From a virus: a DNA stretch of 36,493 nucleotides. Below, piece after piece: positions 20,301 to 27,939 of this stretch. The number at the start of each line of letters is the position of its first letter. Position 1 is the first letter of the stretch. The translations under genes were made by a program, and so were the position numbers. The notes beneath the pieces are model-generated. The model was given only the letters and a program-made list of their open reading frames with translations. It searched no databases and was not told the DNA's origin. The DNA lies in IMG/VR virus record IMGVR_UViG_3300005096_000006, positions 1-36,493 of that record. The stretch is one strand, 5' to 3'.

Positions 20301-21999
20301 AATCCCTTAAAATTTTCACTTTTAACTCTTCTGTAAATGGTTTCCCTAACTTACGGTAAGTTTCCTCATAAAATTTAATTACCTTATTTGGGTCAGAGTA
20401 AACTTTTGTAACTTTATTTAATAGTTGGTCTGTTTGTTTTGGTGAGAAAACTACCTGTCCGACAAATGGGTCTCTATAAACTAATTTATAATCAGAATAA
20501 TTAGACTTTATTGCTTTTAATTCAGAAGCCAATTTATTGAAAGTTACCTTACCATATCGCTTACCATTATCATATATAATTGTTACCTCTTTCTTAGGAG
20601 AAAGGATACTTCGCTTGGCTACCCATTGCATTAAATCTTTTTTGGTTTTGGGTAACCTTTCCCTCCCCTTAACAGGCTTCTCAAACTTCCCTTTAATCTC
20701 GGTTAATTTAGCCTTAATCTTCTCAGGGGTAGCCTGCTCCATAGGTAGGTAAGCAGTAGATTTACTGGTGGGTTCATTGAACACCACGTAAGCCTTCTTA
20801 TCATCTATCTTTTGAATGCCCTTCCACTCCCCGCCAGCTTTCTCCACCATTGCTTTTAGCTTATCCTCGGCAGGTGGTGCTTTCACTTCGGGGCTTACTT
20901 TGGGAGCTGTAGTCTTAATCCACTTATTAGCCCTTACCAAATCCTCATTGCTCAGGCTACTTATTCTTCCCCAGGGAGTGTATTTATCCCCGTAGGTTTT
21001 GAGAAGTTCCTGGCGAATTTTAAGCTCTGGTTTAATTGTAGTTGGAGGAGTTTTTGAAACGCCTATCTTGCCTTTTGGTATTACAAGTTTTTTAGCCTTA
21101 AGGTATCTTATGGCTTCTCTTTCCAGGGTAGTTCCTTTAGCAAATTTAATTAAATCATCTTTATGCACCCTTAAAGGCTCTTTTAACTTACCTGCTTTCC
21201 CTAACTTATTTGCCAGCTCTTCTAAAGTCTTTTTAAGTAACCCCTGCTTAGCAAGTGAAGCAGTTGCATTTAGAATAGCTATATCTGCAATACTTTCAGC
21301 AAGATTACTGGCTATTTTTAACGGAGTGGGGGTTGTTTTGGGTAACAACTCCGAAAGCATGTGTAGCTCAAGCGGAGAGTATTTACCGCCCTTTTTTGCT
21401 CTATAAATAATATTCTTAACCTGGTTTATCCCCTCAAAAAATAATGGAGCAAAGAAGTTTCCAGTCATTATTGCAGGAGCATATAGGGCTCTCCCCATAA
21501 CATTATTAAGCCGTTTTTGAGCGTCTTGTAATTCTGCCAACCCCTTTTCTCCATAAACTTTTTTCAACAAAGGTTTAACTTGCAGTGATACTCTATAACT
21601 CCATTCTGGTAACCCTGGTTTTGGAACACGCTCCCAATCTATCTTTTCCCCTGGTCTTGGGGCTCTTATCTCAGGTGTTACTTTCTCCTGTGCGGGTAAT
21701 GGCTCTATTGGAGCAGGAACAGGTGTAGGTATATCATAACCCTCTGGCACTTGGGGTGGTGTGTAGGCAGTTTCTGGAGTAATTTCAGGTCTTTTAAGTG
21801 TGTCTCGCAAAGCCTTGCCAAAGAATTGAAGCGGTGAGATTTGTGCCCGTTCCTGCTTCACCTGCTCTATCTGTTGAGCTAATCCACGCTTTTTCTGTTC
21901 CTTTAGAAGTTCCTTATCAATGCTGTTCCAATCTATCTTACCACCACTTACTGAGGTTATGTCCCCACTATCAATAGCGTCCCAATTGATTTTACCCAT
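17320..21999 (-). CDS. giant internal virion / polyvalent protein with LPD38-like domain
   Basis: 1559 residues, by far the largest gene here. The first ~120 residues are a repeat-bearing linker (KINWDAID, KIDWNSID, KIDWERVP). The middle is Lys/Glu-rich with many short motifs. The last third holds REFTVDYGAVTPQNRRFLRGALTPFITFYDYNARNW and AFQTPLDMALKWFG (about residues 1185-1290), which resemble the large-polyvalent-protein-associated domain LPD38. A helix-rich, highly charged tail follows. Such proteins are packed in the capsid and ejected with the DNA. Any enzymatic domain in the middle (for example an RNA polymerase, protease or transglycosylase) is not recognisable by eye. Confidence 0.7.
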   Translation of the reverse strand: MGKINWDAIDSGDITSVSGGKIDWNSIDKELLKEQKKRGLAQQIEQVKQERAQISPLQFFGKALRDTLKRPEITPETAYTPPQVPEGYDIPTPVPAPIEPLPAQEKVTPEIRAPRPGEKIDWERVPKPGLPEWSYRVSLQVKPLLKKVYGEKGLAELQDAQKRLNNVMGRALYAPAIMTGNFFAPLFFEGINQVKNIIYRAKKGGKYSPLELHMLSELLPKTTPTPLKIASNLAESIADIAILNATASLAKQGLLKKTLEELANKLGKAGKLKEPLRVHKDDLIKFAKGTTLEREAIRYLKAKKLVIPKGKIGVSKTPPTTIKPELKIRQELLKTYGDKYTPWGRISSLSNEDLVRANKWIKTTAPKVSPEVKAPPAEDKLKAMVEKAGGEWKGIQKIDDKKAYVVFNEPTSKSTAYLPMEQATPEKIKAKLTEIKGKFEKPVKGRERLPKTKKDLMQWVAKRSILSPKKEVTIIYDNGKRYGKVTFNKLASELKAIKSNYSDYKLVYRDPFVGQVVFSPKQTDQLLNKVTKVYSDPNKVIKFYEETYRKLGKPFTEELKVKILRDFGFSKPKPDVISSVEKRIQETLRKAKAEGKLPPIIEEGQKTPEIYKDVIKKEGVPLEALREQEVSQSDLTAIIERNANDVAENLHKERQAGKVILPFKVKVGKETPEIQNHRVRQIVNVTRTPLTAMHQFKAKTIDIKNKFRNLLVFKSNVKNYPEYRNDVRKFIDSPVDARLDAEKAIYGIIGDLSKEDYHTFRKIVALEDLKETAEQGKPIPRGVTAEEVKKELIKLKASASPKVKKAVDKHFEFMRAIWSDLVKRGKAEGEGRQFYYPHRVLDYEPPWGDWVGLPKRLKTAYRPYMKKRAGSIRDIDMNYLDVMQAHLTKVFLDNKVDDFIAYQMNKNDVLPKLSDAEKEALFGESKTPMPNRLYTIKDKEYKAIQAEPGSQIYPASTINESLFNQAVEANMTLKEFTELAGKRGGKPISETVALGRPHRVYLLPREIADDLLRFKTPAGDLGLLYDLISATSAWKRITLDFAGLPFQLNNFIGDAVNLYRTDPKAFTNIGRAMKLIVTPPSKWTPEQKRLMQLAKENRVDTTYFMREAGILPESNVLDKFKNPLAKYNPLNIFMEWWEKLSVSRERVLRLAKFITDLERIERGENIKSGAIDVSGLDPINAAGKVAREFTVDYGAVTPQNRRFLRGALTPFITFYDYNARNWYKYFTKFPLKSFAKFGIPLAAMWVWNNTGDRKKIEENLPDWYLYYPHINTGFLTKDGKPIIIAFQTPLDMALKWFGLDKIPAKITKVRAGDMTIKEAALQQLKDTGLAAPLQIAALLNPMIQVIRGLMTGKHPFFKTSIVPERFKGTKQEKKFIAEFILSSLLAPYGQYIRATRMLEPGDVFGKWILGGSFDLKRALGIREIDLERGKKARVYAKEAKLQREVNQLLADLETNFIQWQITGDKKGFERVTQKLQKSPVKPTKEQIENRLFNWRTLQRIVEGRLKKAKKDDPNAKEYKELLQYIRTHRWLLHETKVPKAIREDVYKETKRVYQPRGGR

Positions 22000-22991
22000 T
22001 ATCTATTCCTCAATAAATCTAATAAATCCTGTAAAGGCTCTTCATCACCATACCGCCTTCTTAAGAAAGAATCCCACTCAGGGTAAGTAGTAGATAAAAT
22101 TTCATAAGCCCGCTCTTTAGTAAGCAATCCTTTCTTAACCCGCTTTTCAGCTTCTTTCAGGTCGTCAATAAAATCCTTCCTTCGCTTAGCTTGCAACTTT
22201 TGATAAGGGGTAAGGTCTCTTGGCTGTGGCTGTTTCGGCTCTTTAATAAACCCCTTGGCCCTTAAAACCGCTCTCTCAGCCTCATTAAGAGCGGGTCGTT
22301 TTTGCTCAACAATGGGGATATTCTGGAATTGTGGGGTAATCCCCCCAACATCAAGTGGTAAGTTTCTAACCTGTGGAGTAGCCGGCATCATCATCTTTTC
22401 CAAAGCACTCCTCTTAAGCCGTTCCTCAATACTTTCCTGCTTCTGTGGTTCCGGTGCTTCTGCAATAACTTCCGCCTGCCCTGTTACTGGATTGATTTTG
22501 TATAGCTTATTGCCAAGCTCCCTTATTATCCCCTTAGCCGGCTGTGGTAGCTTACCGGTAGCAATAAACAATGCCCGCTTTTCCCCGGTTAATCCTAACC
22601 TGTCAGCCATATCCCCCCTCTGCTTCATTTCCAATTTATTTTGCAGTAAAGGCACGGCTAAAGCATTAGCCAGCTTACTCTGCATAGGAGTAGGCATAGA
22701 AGGCGGGAGATTAGGATTAAAAATATCAAATGCACGCTTCCATATTGGCCTATTAGCCTGCTCTTCTTGCCCTGCTCCAATTTGGGGAATAACCCCAGCC
22801 TCTTGAAAAATCTGCTTAAGCAGGTTCTGCTCCGCTCTCTTTTGTCTTTCAGCCTCTATCAAACCCAGTATATTTGCCAGAGCATTAGCTGCCATAGCTC
22901 CCTGTGGCACTGGGGAAGGGTCATAAGTAAGGCCACCCATAGAGGCAGGCGGAGTCCCTGCTATTCTCAAACTTGTTGGTAATCCATTCAT
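21999..22991 (-). CDS. internal virion/ejection-type protein
   Basis: 330 residues, overlapping the giant gene by TAATG. The N-terminal 60 residues are Ala/Met/Gly rich (QGAMAANALANILGLIEAERQKRAEQNLLKQIF). Long Pro/Gln/Lys stretches follow. The C-terminal 70 residues form charged helices (YQKLQAKRRKDFIDDLKEAEKRVKKGLLTKERAYEIL). The composition and place next to other capsid-interior proteins suggest an ejection protein of the P22 gp7/gp20/gp16 or T7 gp14/gp15/gp16 kind. No direct homology can be named. Confidence 0.55.
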   Translation of the reverse strand: MNGLPTSLRIAGTPPASMGGLTYDPSPVPQGAMAANALANILGLIEAERQKRAEQNLLKQIFQEAGVIPQIGAGQEEQANRPIWKRAFDIFNPNLPPSMPTPMQSKLANALAVPLLQNKLEMKQRGDMADRLGLTGEKRALFIATGKLPQPAKGIIRELGNKLYKINPVTGQAEVIAEAPEPQKQESIEERLKRSALEKMMMPATPQVRNLPLDVGGITPQFQNIPIVEQKRPALNEAERAVLRAKGFIKEPKQPQPRDLTPYQKLQAKRRKDFIDDLKEAEKRVKKGLLTKERAYEILSTTYPEWDSFLRRRYGDEEPLQDLLDLLRNR

Positions 22992-23004
22992 ACTAAACCC
23001 TCCT

Positions 23005-23805
23005 TCACGGGAATAAAAGCCCTCCTAACTGTGAGCCTACTCCATACCCAAGCGATGGCTGCCCCATCATACCACCAAACAATGCCCCACCTAACCCACC
23101 TAAAGCACTACCCCATCCAGAATGCCTTCTACGATATACAGGGTAATGCCACGGAGCATATCCCAGTAATGTGCTTGCCAGGCTTGACTGCATAGTGTAA
23201 GGCCATGATTGGCTTCTAAGCCACTCTTCCATCTGCTTATCAAGTTTTGCCTGCTCCAACATCCTTGGTAAAGCCCCATACCTAAACCCATAAGCTGCCT
23301 GGGTGTATGGGATTTGTTGGATTGATGGTATCATCCCAAGCTCGCTTACCATCCTCCCTCTTTCCCTTTCCTGCAAGCCCCCCAAAATCTGTGCTAATCC
23401 GGTTGAAGTTCTTGCCCTTAATGTTGCCTCTTGCATAGCTGAGGGGGTTCCGTATAAAGTGCCACCCTTCAACGCTCTTCTTCTTAACCTGTTAATACTC
23501 TCCTGCTCTTCCCTCAAAGCCCCTTCACGCAAAGAGCGGTAATAAGGGGATTTATATGCGTCATAGCCACCGCCTAAAGTCTTTCCAATCTCTCCCTTAG
23601 CCAAATCATACAGCCCAGTATCGCCCAGTAATGCCTGCAACCGGCTATATGCAGTCTGTTCCAGCCCACTCATAGGGGCAACAGTCTCCCCTCCATACGG
23701 CTGATAAGGAGTATTTATCCACTTCAACATCCAATTCCTTATCTCCTTTTGCCAGGGAGTTTCTAAAAGTTTAGGTTTAACCTTCTTCTTTTTCTGCTGT
23801 CCCAT
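23005..23805 (-). CDS. internal virion/DNA-transfer protein
   Basis: 266 residues. N-terminus very basic (GQQKKKKVKPKLLETPWQKEI), then YQPYGGETVAPMSGLEQTAYSRLQ (about 37-60), a segment like those of podovirus ejection proteins. Residues 100-190 are Arg- and Leu-rich helices. The last 60 residues are Gly rich (GSALGGLGGALFGGMMGQ), a membrane-active composition. ATG overlaps the GNAT gene end by 29 bases. Ejection role inferred from composition and context. Confidence 0.6.
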   Translation of the reverse strand: MGQQKKKKVKPKLLETPWQKEIRNWMLKWINTPYQPYGGETVAPMSGLEQTAYSRLQALLGDTGLYDLAKGEIGKTLGGGYDAYKSPYYRSLREGALREEQESINRLRRRALKGGTLYGTPSAMQEATLRARTSTGLAQILGGLQERERGRMVSELGMIPSIQQIPYTQAAYGFRYGALPRMLEQAKLDKQMEEWLRSQSWPYTMQSSLASTLLGYAPWHYPVYRRRHSGWGSALGGLGGALFGGMMGQPSLGYGVGSQLGGLLFP

Positions 23806-24241
23806 TTTTACCCTCCTCCTCTAAAATTTTACTCATAATAATCGCCTCATTTTTGAACCCATACTTTCTGAGTATAGCCCGTTCCTTTGTAAGGGTAGTA
23901 TATCCAGATACCTTGTTAAGTTTAAGCTCACGTGCATAATCTTCCACCCTTCGCAATAACTTCTTGCCAACATCCCCTTTGGCATGTTTATCAACCCAGG
24001 CTAAATCAATAAAAAGCTCCAGCTTCCCGGAGATTAAATTCTCTGATACGGAGCAGATTGTAAACCCTTCTATCTTCTGGTTGTCTATATACGCAAAAAC
24101 CTTAATCTGCTCATTGTCAAAATTGTCTATGAGATAGTGAAAGAAATCATCTGCGGTATATCCCAGCTTCCCGAAAACACCGGTATCAACCAGCCGAGAA
24201 ATCCGCCATAATATTTCATAATTCTTAACTTCAACTACCAC
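23777..24241 (-). CDS. GNAT-type N-acetyltransferase
   Basis: 154 residues, GTG start (GGTAGTT after it; AAGGAGATTGTCAA before). The GNAT core is visible: FAYIDNQKIEGFTICSVSE (beta 2-4), KLELFIDLAWVDKHAKGDVGKKLLRRVEDYARELK (the beta 4 / helix 3 segment, with a pyrophosphate-binding-like loop HAKGDVGKKL) and VSGYTTLTKERAILRKYGFKNEAIIMSKIL. It would transfer acetyl from acetyl-CoA to an amine. Position among structural genes is unusual; it may acetylate virion or host proteins. Overlaps the genes on both sides. Confidence 0.75.
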   Translation of the reverse strand: MVVEVKNYEILWRISRLVDTGVFGKLGYTADDFFHYLIDNFDNEQIKVFAYIDNQKIEGFTICSVSENLISGKLELFIDLAWVDKHAKGDVGKKLLRRVEDYARELKLNKVSGYTTLTKERAILRKYGFKNEAIIMSKILEEEGKNGTAEKEEG

Positions 24242-24383
24242 TTGACAATCTCCTTAAATCTTCATAAACATTCAAATGTTCCTCTCGCAACTGCTCAAGC
24301 AACGCCTTCAAAAATTCCCTCAGCTTCTCAAAATCATCTATATTCTCCGGGTCTGGCAGGAAAATCATCTTTGGTGTTTTCAT
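24231..24383 (-). CDS. 50-residue helical protein
   Basis: ATG 24383 overlaps the nozzle gene stop (TAATG) and the frame runs to TGA 24231, overlapping the GTG of the GNAT gene. Product MKTPKMIFLPDPENIDDFEK, then LREFLKALLEQLREEHLNVYEDLRRLSSGS, mostly helical with a C-terminal coiled-coil-like stretch. Its last bases contain AAGGAG for the GNAT gene. Too short for usual cutoffs but locked by both overlaps. Confidence 0.6.
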   Translation of the reverse strand: MKTPKMIFLPDPENIDDFEKLREFLKALLEQLREEHLNVYEDLRRLSSGS

Positions 24384-26185
24384 TATCTATCCCCCACTAT
24401 ATCACTCCAGAAAATTATCCCTAATAACCTAAAGAAACTTTCCGAAGAAAACTTAAACTTAAAAACTTTAGCCAATACATCCACCGGAAGCTCCTTGGAA
24501 ATTATACCCTGTTTACCAGTCTCTGTTAAATCAATACTCCCCAGGCTTTGCCATGTATCCTCATTATCACGTTTAACATAAATATTCATAGTACCGGTAG
24601 TTTCTGCCTCTACCCATACCTGCATTCTTGTTAATCTTTTATAGAACGGCAAGCCTTTTTTACCTTCCAGGTCAGACTCCAATACAATGTATGCTTCATA
24701 ATCACTGCCAAGGTCATTATTATCTGCATTCAACCGGTAAATCTTGCCAGTATATCCGCCGGCTATATCAATTGGATAGCCACTGCTACCCTCTGTATAT
24801 TTCCAATCCGGCCAATCCCAATCAGACCAATTGGAGTAAGGCAAGTCCGCCCAGCTTAACGTTGACTCCTGAATATACCAGCCAAGGCAGGAAATCTCCA
24901 TATCCATGCTACCCCAGTTATTGTTTATATAGTCAAGGTCGTAAATCAAAACCTTGTTCAAGTTATCAGAAGTCCCATAAGGGATAGCAAAGAGAATGTG
25001 ATTGTATTTCTCTATGTAAAAACTTTGTATAAGCCCTTCTTTGTTCACATTGATATTACCCACAATATCGTCAATATTATCTGAAATTCTCCTGGCTACC
25101 ATTCCATCAAACACCTTAAAGCTCCTATCAGAAGCCCAAAAGTAAACCCTATCATTCTTGGTAATAATAGAGTAAGGAGCAACCGTCCCCTCAGAATCCA
25201 ACACCAGGTTTTTATTAAATATATCCGCAGTTTCAACATCCCACGCCCTGATAATTGCCTCATCCTTAAACAGTATTAAAGCCCCCCTCAACGTGGCAAA
25301 TCCCTGGAAAACTCCATCCCCTTCGTAAAGGGTCATATATCCAGAATCCGAGCCGGAGCTTGTTCCCCAATCGGTTTCATCGCCTATTCCGCTCCACCTA
25401 ATCCTAAATGGATATTCCTGCCCGCTCTCTATTGTATAGCCCAATAAAACCCTTTGATTGTAAGAGTAAACATATCGTGCTTTATAAGGACAGGTAAGGT
25501 CTTGCACCTGCCCTGAGCCCGTCCAGATTATAATATTATCCCTACCCCTATTAGTAGCAATCAGCTTTTCATTAAAATTGGTGAAGCTCCAGTAATCATC
25601 TTCACCACCGCTGAATGTTTTGCGTATTGCATAAACATCCCCACCAGAAGGGACAGAATAACCACTTGGCAAAGTCCCTGAGCAGGTAAGGGAATCCCCA
25701 CTATCAACGCTTAAAATTTCATACCATGTGTCATCAGAAGTATATGGAGAGGAAGCACTGCTAAGCCTGATAAAATCACCAGCTTTTACATTGGAAGATA
25801 AATCCTCACCAGAAGGTAAAAGGAAGGTTAAGCTAAAAGACCCCCCTGAATTTTGCGTAGCGTCTGTTATTACACCCTCTTTATAAATCTTATTGATAAA
25901 TACAAACCTATCGTTAGTAACATCTCTGTAAGCAATATCTCTTTTCGTAAAGACTACCAACCATTTTTCACTTGTGCTTGGCTTCTCATAATAATAGAGA
26001 TTAAGAATTGTATCCGGGAAACTGTAACTAAACTCTTCCCGCCTCTTCTTCACCCGCCATACTTCCCCTTTCTGGAAGAAGCAATCTTTTACATCTGAGG
26101 CATAGGCTTCTTTAAGGAGAATACTATTTATGTCTAACTTTAACCCTAATGTGGGTGAAAATATCCCGTAAGGTTTAGTCGCCAC
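24383..26185 (-). CDS. tail nozzle / stabilisation protein (P22 gp10 / T7 gp12 type)
   Basis: 600 residues. Repeated beta-propeller-like strands run through the middle: LIATNRGRDNIIIWTGSGQV, FRIRWSGIGDETDWGTSSGSD, TLRGALILFKDEAIIRAWDVE, APYSIITKNDRVYFWASDRSF, KYNHILFAIPYGTSDN. The end has a separate beta sandwich (RMQVWVEAETTGTMNIYVKRDNEDTW). Length, strand pattern and location between fibre and ejection genes fit the tail nozzle or DNA-stabilisation proteins of podoviruses. Assignment by architecture; no specific family can be confirmed by eye. Confidence 0.7.
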   Translation of the reverse strand: MATKPYGIFSPTLGLKLDINSILLKEAYASDVKDCFFQKGEVWRVKKRREEFSYSFPDTILNLYYYEKPSTSEKWLVVFTKRDIAYRDVTNDRFVFINKIYKEGVITDATQNSGGSFSLTFLLPSGEDLSSNVKAGDFIRLSSASSPYTSDDTWYEILSVDSGDSLTCSGTLPSGYSVPSGGDVYAIRKTFSGGEDDYWSFTNFNEKLIATNRGRDNIIIWTGSGQVQDLTCPYKARYVYSYNQRVLLGYTIESGQEYPFRIRWSGIGDETDWGTSSGSDSGYMTLYEGDGVFQGFATLRGALILFKDEAIIRAWDVETADIFNKNLVLDSEGTVAPYSIITKNDRVYFWASDRSFKVFDGMVARRISDNIDDIVGNINVNKEGLIQSFYIEKYNHILFAIPYGTSDNLNKVLIYDLDYINNNWGSMDMEISCLGWYIQESTLSWADLPYSNWSDWDWPDWKYTEGSSGYPIDIAGGYTGKIYRLNADNNDLGSDYEAYIVLESDLEGKKGLPFYKRLTRMQVWVEAETTGTMNIYVKRDNEDTWQSLGSIDLTETGKQGIISKELPVDVLAKVFKFKFSSESFFRLLGIIFWSDIVGDR

Positions 26186-26188
26186 GGA

Positions 26189-26512
26189 TTAAACTCCTTT
26201 CCCTATCCATTTCCCTTCTTTTTTCAGCTCCCTAATGGCAATCTCTCGCAATTTCTGCCTGATTAACCTGTTCATCAAAACCTTTTTGTTTACAGTCTCA
26301 TCTTCATTATCTACCTCAGATTGAGCCCGCCTAACTATCTTCCCATTAACCACCTTGGCATACTTTGACAAATGCTTGCCCATCCTTACCAACGGGTAAT
26401 CCCTAACTCTGCCAGGTATATGCAAAATATCCTGCCCTTGCTCAACAACGAAATCATTCTTATCTCCATAGGAAAGAATTCTTCCTGTTTTTTTATCATA
26501 CAAAACAAACAT
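26189..26512 (-). CDS. small tail-region protein
   Basis: 107 residues, ATG after AGGAGGAGAAG. MFVLYDKKTGRILSYGDKND is a beta start, then ILHIPGRVRDYPLVRMGKHLSKYAKV, and a basic helical end (LMNRLIRQKLREIAIRELKKEGKWIG). Fits a small adaptor in the tail. Not recognised. Confidence 0.55.
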   Translation of the reverse strand: MFVLYDKKTGRILSYGDKNDFVVEQGQDILHIPGRVRDYPLVRMGKHLSKYAKVVNGKIVRRAQSEVDNEDETVNKKVLMNRLIRQKLREIAIRELKKEGKWIGKGV

Positions 26513-26521
26513 CTTCTCCTC

Positions 26522-27313
26522 CTATTTCCAGGCTAAAACCCTACAGTATCCATCTGTAAGGTCGCCATAATTAGAGTCCACTACACCTGCACCTGACGGT
26601 TCTATATATCCGGAAGCAGTGTGAAAATAAATATAAGTGTCATCAAAACCGAGTCCCTCTAAGCCTTTATAAACTCCATCATAGTGAAACTCCCATAGAA
26701 AATTCTTACCACTGCCATCACTATTTATATCAAAAAGCAATACTACGTTAATAGGTTTTTGCCCTAAACCATGGGAAAGCTTATAAACTGTGTCCTTAGT
26801 AACAGCGAACCACCCACTATCATAGTCTGGAGCAGATGCATCATCCACATACTTTTTAGGAGCAAATTCTTCATCTGCGGTTGGAGCAGTATAGGTTTCT
26901 ATTTTGGGGTAATCACTAAAAGTTTTTACTCCTGCAATTGTCTGAGCAGTAGTGAGCTTAACGAATACATCAGGAATTTCAGCTTCAACAACATTTAACT
27001 TTCCACCAGTAGTAAGCTGTTTAATATTCCCGCTATCATCCCGCCAGAAAAGCTCTGTTACCCCACTTATAGATTTAGTGTAGAGAACCCCTATATCTGT
27101 CTCTGCCAATTCATCCGAAGTCTGTTTAATAAGCCTAACCCGCTTATGTTTACCAATATTGCTTTCTCCGGTTTCATCTGAAACAAACTTATGGTCTTCC
27201 GCCAGCCGTTCCCTAATAGCCTGCTTAAAATCTCTTATCCTCTGTGCCCCAAGAGAAGGGCTTTCACCCGTATCAGGTGGTGAACTTTCATCCCAATTCT
27301 TAACAAAAGCCAT
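26522..27313 (-). CDS. tail fibre protein
   Basis: 263 residues from ATG 27313 (GGAGGGGAAA upstream; the longer frame includes the binding site). The N-terminus, FVKNWDESSPPDTGESPSLGAQRIRDFKQAIRERLAEDHKF, matches the short N-terminal tail-fibre segment found in many phage tail fibres. Then come a helical linker with TSDELAETDIGVLYTK, a collar-like segment (TTAQTIAGVKTFSDYPKI) and beta-rich head domain (GSGKNFLWEFHYDGVYKG, GFDDTYIYFHTASGYI). Probably binds the host surface. Confidence 0.75.
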   Translation of the reverse strand: MAFVKNWDESSPPDTGESPSLGAQRIRDFKQAIRERLAEDHKFVSDETGESNIGKHKRVRLIKQTSDELAETDIGVLYTKSISGVTELFWRDDSGNIKQLTTGGKLNVVEAEIPDVFVKLTTAQTIAGVKTFSDYPKIETYTAPTADEEFAPKKYVDDASAPDYDSGWFAVTKDTVYKLSHGLGQKPINVVLLFDINSDGSGKNFLWEFHYDGVYKGLEGLGFDDTYIYFHTASGYIEPSGAGVVDSNYGDLTDGYCRVLAWK

Positions 27314-27324
27314 TTTCCCCTCCT

Positions 27325-27939
27325 TCAAATATCATTGTAAGCAACCTGGTTAACAGGAAATCTGTATAGTTTTTTCAACTTCCTAACCGCATCCTGGTAA
27401 AGGGACAGGTGTGCCTTAGCCGCCGTGTTCCCTGCCTGCCCTTTTGACTCATACAGCTTAAAACAACACCCTTCAATAAGTGCCTCTTCAAAAATGTCCG
27501 GCAATACTATATTATCTGGGTCATTTATAACTGATGTAACAAATAGCGTTACTGTGTATTGAGCGTCAGGTGTTGGGTAAAGATACAGAATCCCATCATA
27601 AACCACAAAATACTCTGGCTCTCCCCAATTTGATTGGGTTTCATCAGCAATCGCTTCCTGATACGCCTCAAAGTTAGCAAACTCTATCATGGGCTCATTA
27701 TCATCAATCTTCCCAAAAAGCACCGTCCTAAAATACTCTGTGGCATTATCAGAAGAAAAATCATCTATAATATAGCTTGCCTGACCTGCAACCGTGCTTG
27801 TATAAACCTCTCGCTTCAAAAATGGGAAATCAATAGTTAAATCAAGAAGTATCGCTTTAATCAGGCTGTCAATGCTTGTCTCTGCCCTACCAGTGCGAGA
27901 ATTAACCTCAGAAAGAATATTCGCTTTACTTATTGCCAT
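27325..27939 (-). CDS. head-tail connector / adaptor
   Basis: 204 residues from ATG 27939 (AAGGAGAAGTTG upstream). Helical start AISKANILSEVNSRTGRAETSIDSLIKAILLDLTIDFPFLKRE, then beta segments with YEPT-like strands (WGEPEYFVVYDGILYLYPTPDAQYTVTLFV) and a helical end (EALIEGCCFKLYESKGQAGNTAAKAHLSLYQDAVRKLKKLYRF). This alpha-beta-alpha architecture with FPFL and 'LYLYPTP' matches gp4/gp11-type adaptors that bridge portal and tail. Overlaps the methyltransferase-glycosyltransferase gene by 14 bases. Confidence 0.65.
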   Translation of the reverse strand: MAISKANILSEVNSRTGRAETSIDSLIKAILLDLTIDFPFLKREVYTSTVAGQASYIIDDFSSDNATEYFRTVLFGKIDDNEPMIEFANFEAYQEAIADETQSNWGEPEYFVVYDGILYLYPTPDAQYTVTLFVTSVINDPDNIVLPDIFEEALIEGCCFKLYESKGQAGNTAAKAHLSLYQDAVRKLKKLYRFPVNQVAYNDI

